DNA of 15,561 nt from JAYSRU01 sp043720875 (GTDB lineage Bacteria > Bacteroidota > Bacteroidia > Flavobacteriales_D > Crocinitomicaceae): NCBI GenBank assembly GCA_043720875.1, contig JAYSRU010000094.1, forward strand, positions 1 to 15,561. Reading direction: 5' to 3'. Position numbers and translations under genes: made by a program. This document shows, one piece after another, positions 14,750 through 15,561 of this stretch. The notes beneath the pieces were generated by a model that saw only the letters and a list, made by a program, of their open reading frames with translations, was not told where the DNA came from and did not search any database. The first letter of the stretch is position 1; the number at the start of each line of letters is the position of its first letter.

Positions 14750-15561
14750 ATCAGGCTTTTTTAGCTTTAACAGTTCTTTTAAATCGGCAATAGCTATCAA
14801 ACGCAACACAAAAAATAAAGCTATTCCCACGCTAGAGATTACGATAGCAACCCAATAAGTATGCATAAATGGAGTCAGTACTAAACCGGTCAAAAAACAC
14901 CCAATTGCCAATATCGAGATTTTCAACCAAACGCTGTTTTGAACCTTTATACCTTCCAATTTCCAAACGTAATAAATTGAAAATAGCCCCATGGTTGAGG
15001 TAGTAAGAAAATTAACAATTGCAGAACCTTGAGCCCCATATACTGGCGCTACAATTAAATTACCTAGCACACAAACTGTCAAGGCTGCAACAGCTGCAAA
15101 AATCGCTTCTTTCAACCTTCCTTTGGCGGTGAGCAATGAACTGTACAAATGCACGAAACAAATTGGAATTAAGGATAGAATTAACCAAATGTAAACATAC
15201 TTACCACTCGGATCCGAATGGGAATATAGATCTGTCATCAATTCATTTCGCACAAAATAAGCCACAACAATCCCAACAACTATCGCACTCATTAACAATT
15301 GAAAAGCATAGGTCAACAACTTTTGAATCTCTTTTTTGTCGCTCAATAAATTAGCATACATAGACAACAATAAACTTGCGAATAGTTGTGCAAACATGTT
15401 AACACCATCTTGCAACCTAAAAGATTGTGCATAGATTCCTGCTTGAAAATCTCCATGTTCGTGAACCCCCGCTAACAAAATTGCATCCATTCGTTGATAC
15501 GCGATCATTGTAAAAACCAACAAACTATATGGAAGACATTTTAGCACCAATGCCTTTACTT
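14741..15561 (-). CDS. Wzx-like polysaccharide flippase (MATE/MOP superfamily), 3' part
   Basis: The frame is open to the edge of the window, so the N-terminal half is missing; the TTG at 15550 is an internal Leu codon (residues VKA precede it). About 272 residues are visible out of an expected 430-500. They form seven or eight membrane helices, beginning with LLVFTMIAYQRMDAILLAG, a pattern common in oligosaccharide flippases (polysaccharide biosynthesis family), then AGIYAQSFRLQDGVNMFAQL, and later GNLIVAPVYGAQGSAIVNFL, where the PxxGxxGxA pattern is typical of this superfamily. It would translocate undecaprenyl-linked repeat units across the inner membrane. The tail KKPDQT ends at TAG inside a hairpin. 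It is encoded upstream of the Wzz-like and ligase genes on the same strand, giving a Wzx-Wzz-Wzy-type set. Confidence 0.88.
   Translation of the reverse strand, partial: VKALVLKCLPYSLLVFTMIAYQRMDAILLAGVHEHGDFQAGIYAQSFRLQDGVNMFAQLFASLLLSMYANLLSDKKEIQKLLTYAFQLLMSAIVVGIVVAYFVRNELMTDLYSHSDPSGKYVYIWLILSLIPICFVHLYSSLLTAKGRLKEAIFAAVAALTVCVLGNLIVAPVYGAQGSAIVNFLTTSTMGLFSIYYVWKLEGIKVQNSVWLKISILAIGCFLTGLVLTPFMHTYWVAIVISSVGIALFFVLRLIAIADLKELLKLKKPDQT

Noticed and set aside
12153..15561. Polysaccharide genes as a horizontally acquired island
   Set aside because: No mobile element, tRNA, repeats or evident base-composition break marks a boundary; three genes alone are not enough to support transfer.

Overview
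The window is about 15.6 kb of AT-rich, densely coding bacterial DNA, by eye about 35-40% GC. It looks like a Bacteroidota chromosome, probably Flavobacteriales. Reasons: start codons lack Shine-Dalgarno sequences; there are weak TTG...TAnnTTTG-like promoter candidates; and it carries a DUF2723 membrane protein, a complete moxR-DUF58-Bat cluster and a cyanophycinase/isoaspartyl peptidase pair, which are typical of that phylum. Genus cannot be read from the sequence. I see no tRNA, rRNA, insertion sequence, CRISPR array, attachment site or origin. There is no gap over 300 bp; the largest are 14590-14740, 4116-4234 and 4604-4705.

Layout: (1) 2-2338, plus strand: the 3' part of a large DUF2723 glycosyltransferase-like membrane protein, then a NodB-type polysaccharide deacetylase whose first codons contain a terminator-like hairpin. 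(2) 2347-4115, minus strand: cyanophycinase followed by isoaspartyl peptidase/asparaginase, a two-step pathway that would turn cyanophycin or similar beta-Asp-linked material into free amino acids; no cyanophycin synthetase is visible. (3) 4235-4603, minus strand: a small zinc-ribbon protein of unknown function. (4) 4706-12156, plus strand: a tightly packed operon of moxR, DUF58, a single-pass BatD-like protein, batA, a batB-batC fusion and batD. Gaps are 3 bp, -4, -4, 3 and a short overlap, so the genes are probably co-transcribed and translationally coupled. The MoxR AAA+ ATPase is expected to act with the von Willebrand factor A (vWA) and BatD membrane proteins in an envelope complex linked to stress tolerance. 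No batE follows. (5) 12153-15561, minus strand: surface polysaccharide genes, namely the 3' part of a Wzx-like flippase, a Wzz-like chain-length regulator and an O-antigen ligase/polymerase. The ligase runs tail-to-tail into batD, sharing a TTAA that holds both stop codons.

The content is mostly recognisable. The most unusual points are the hairpin plus T-run inside the deacetylase coding sequence, the BatB-BatC fusion with a charged Lys/Asn/Asp/Pro linker, and the cyanophycin-degrading pair without its synthetase. I see no convincing evidence of a wholly undescribed system.
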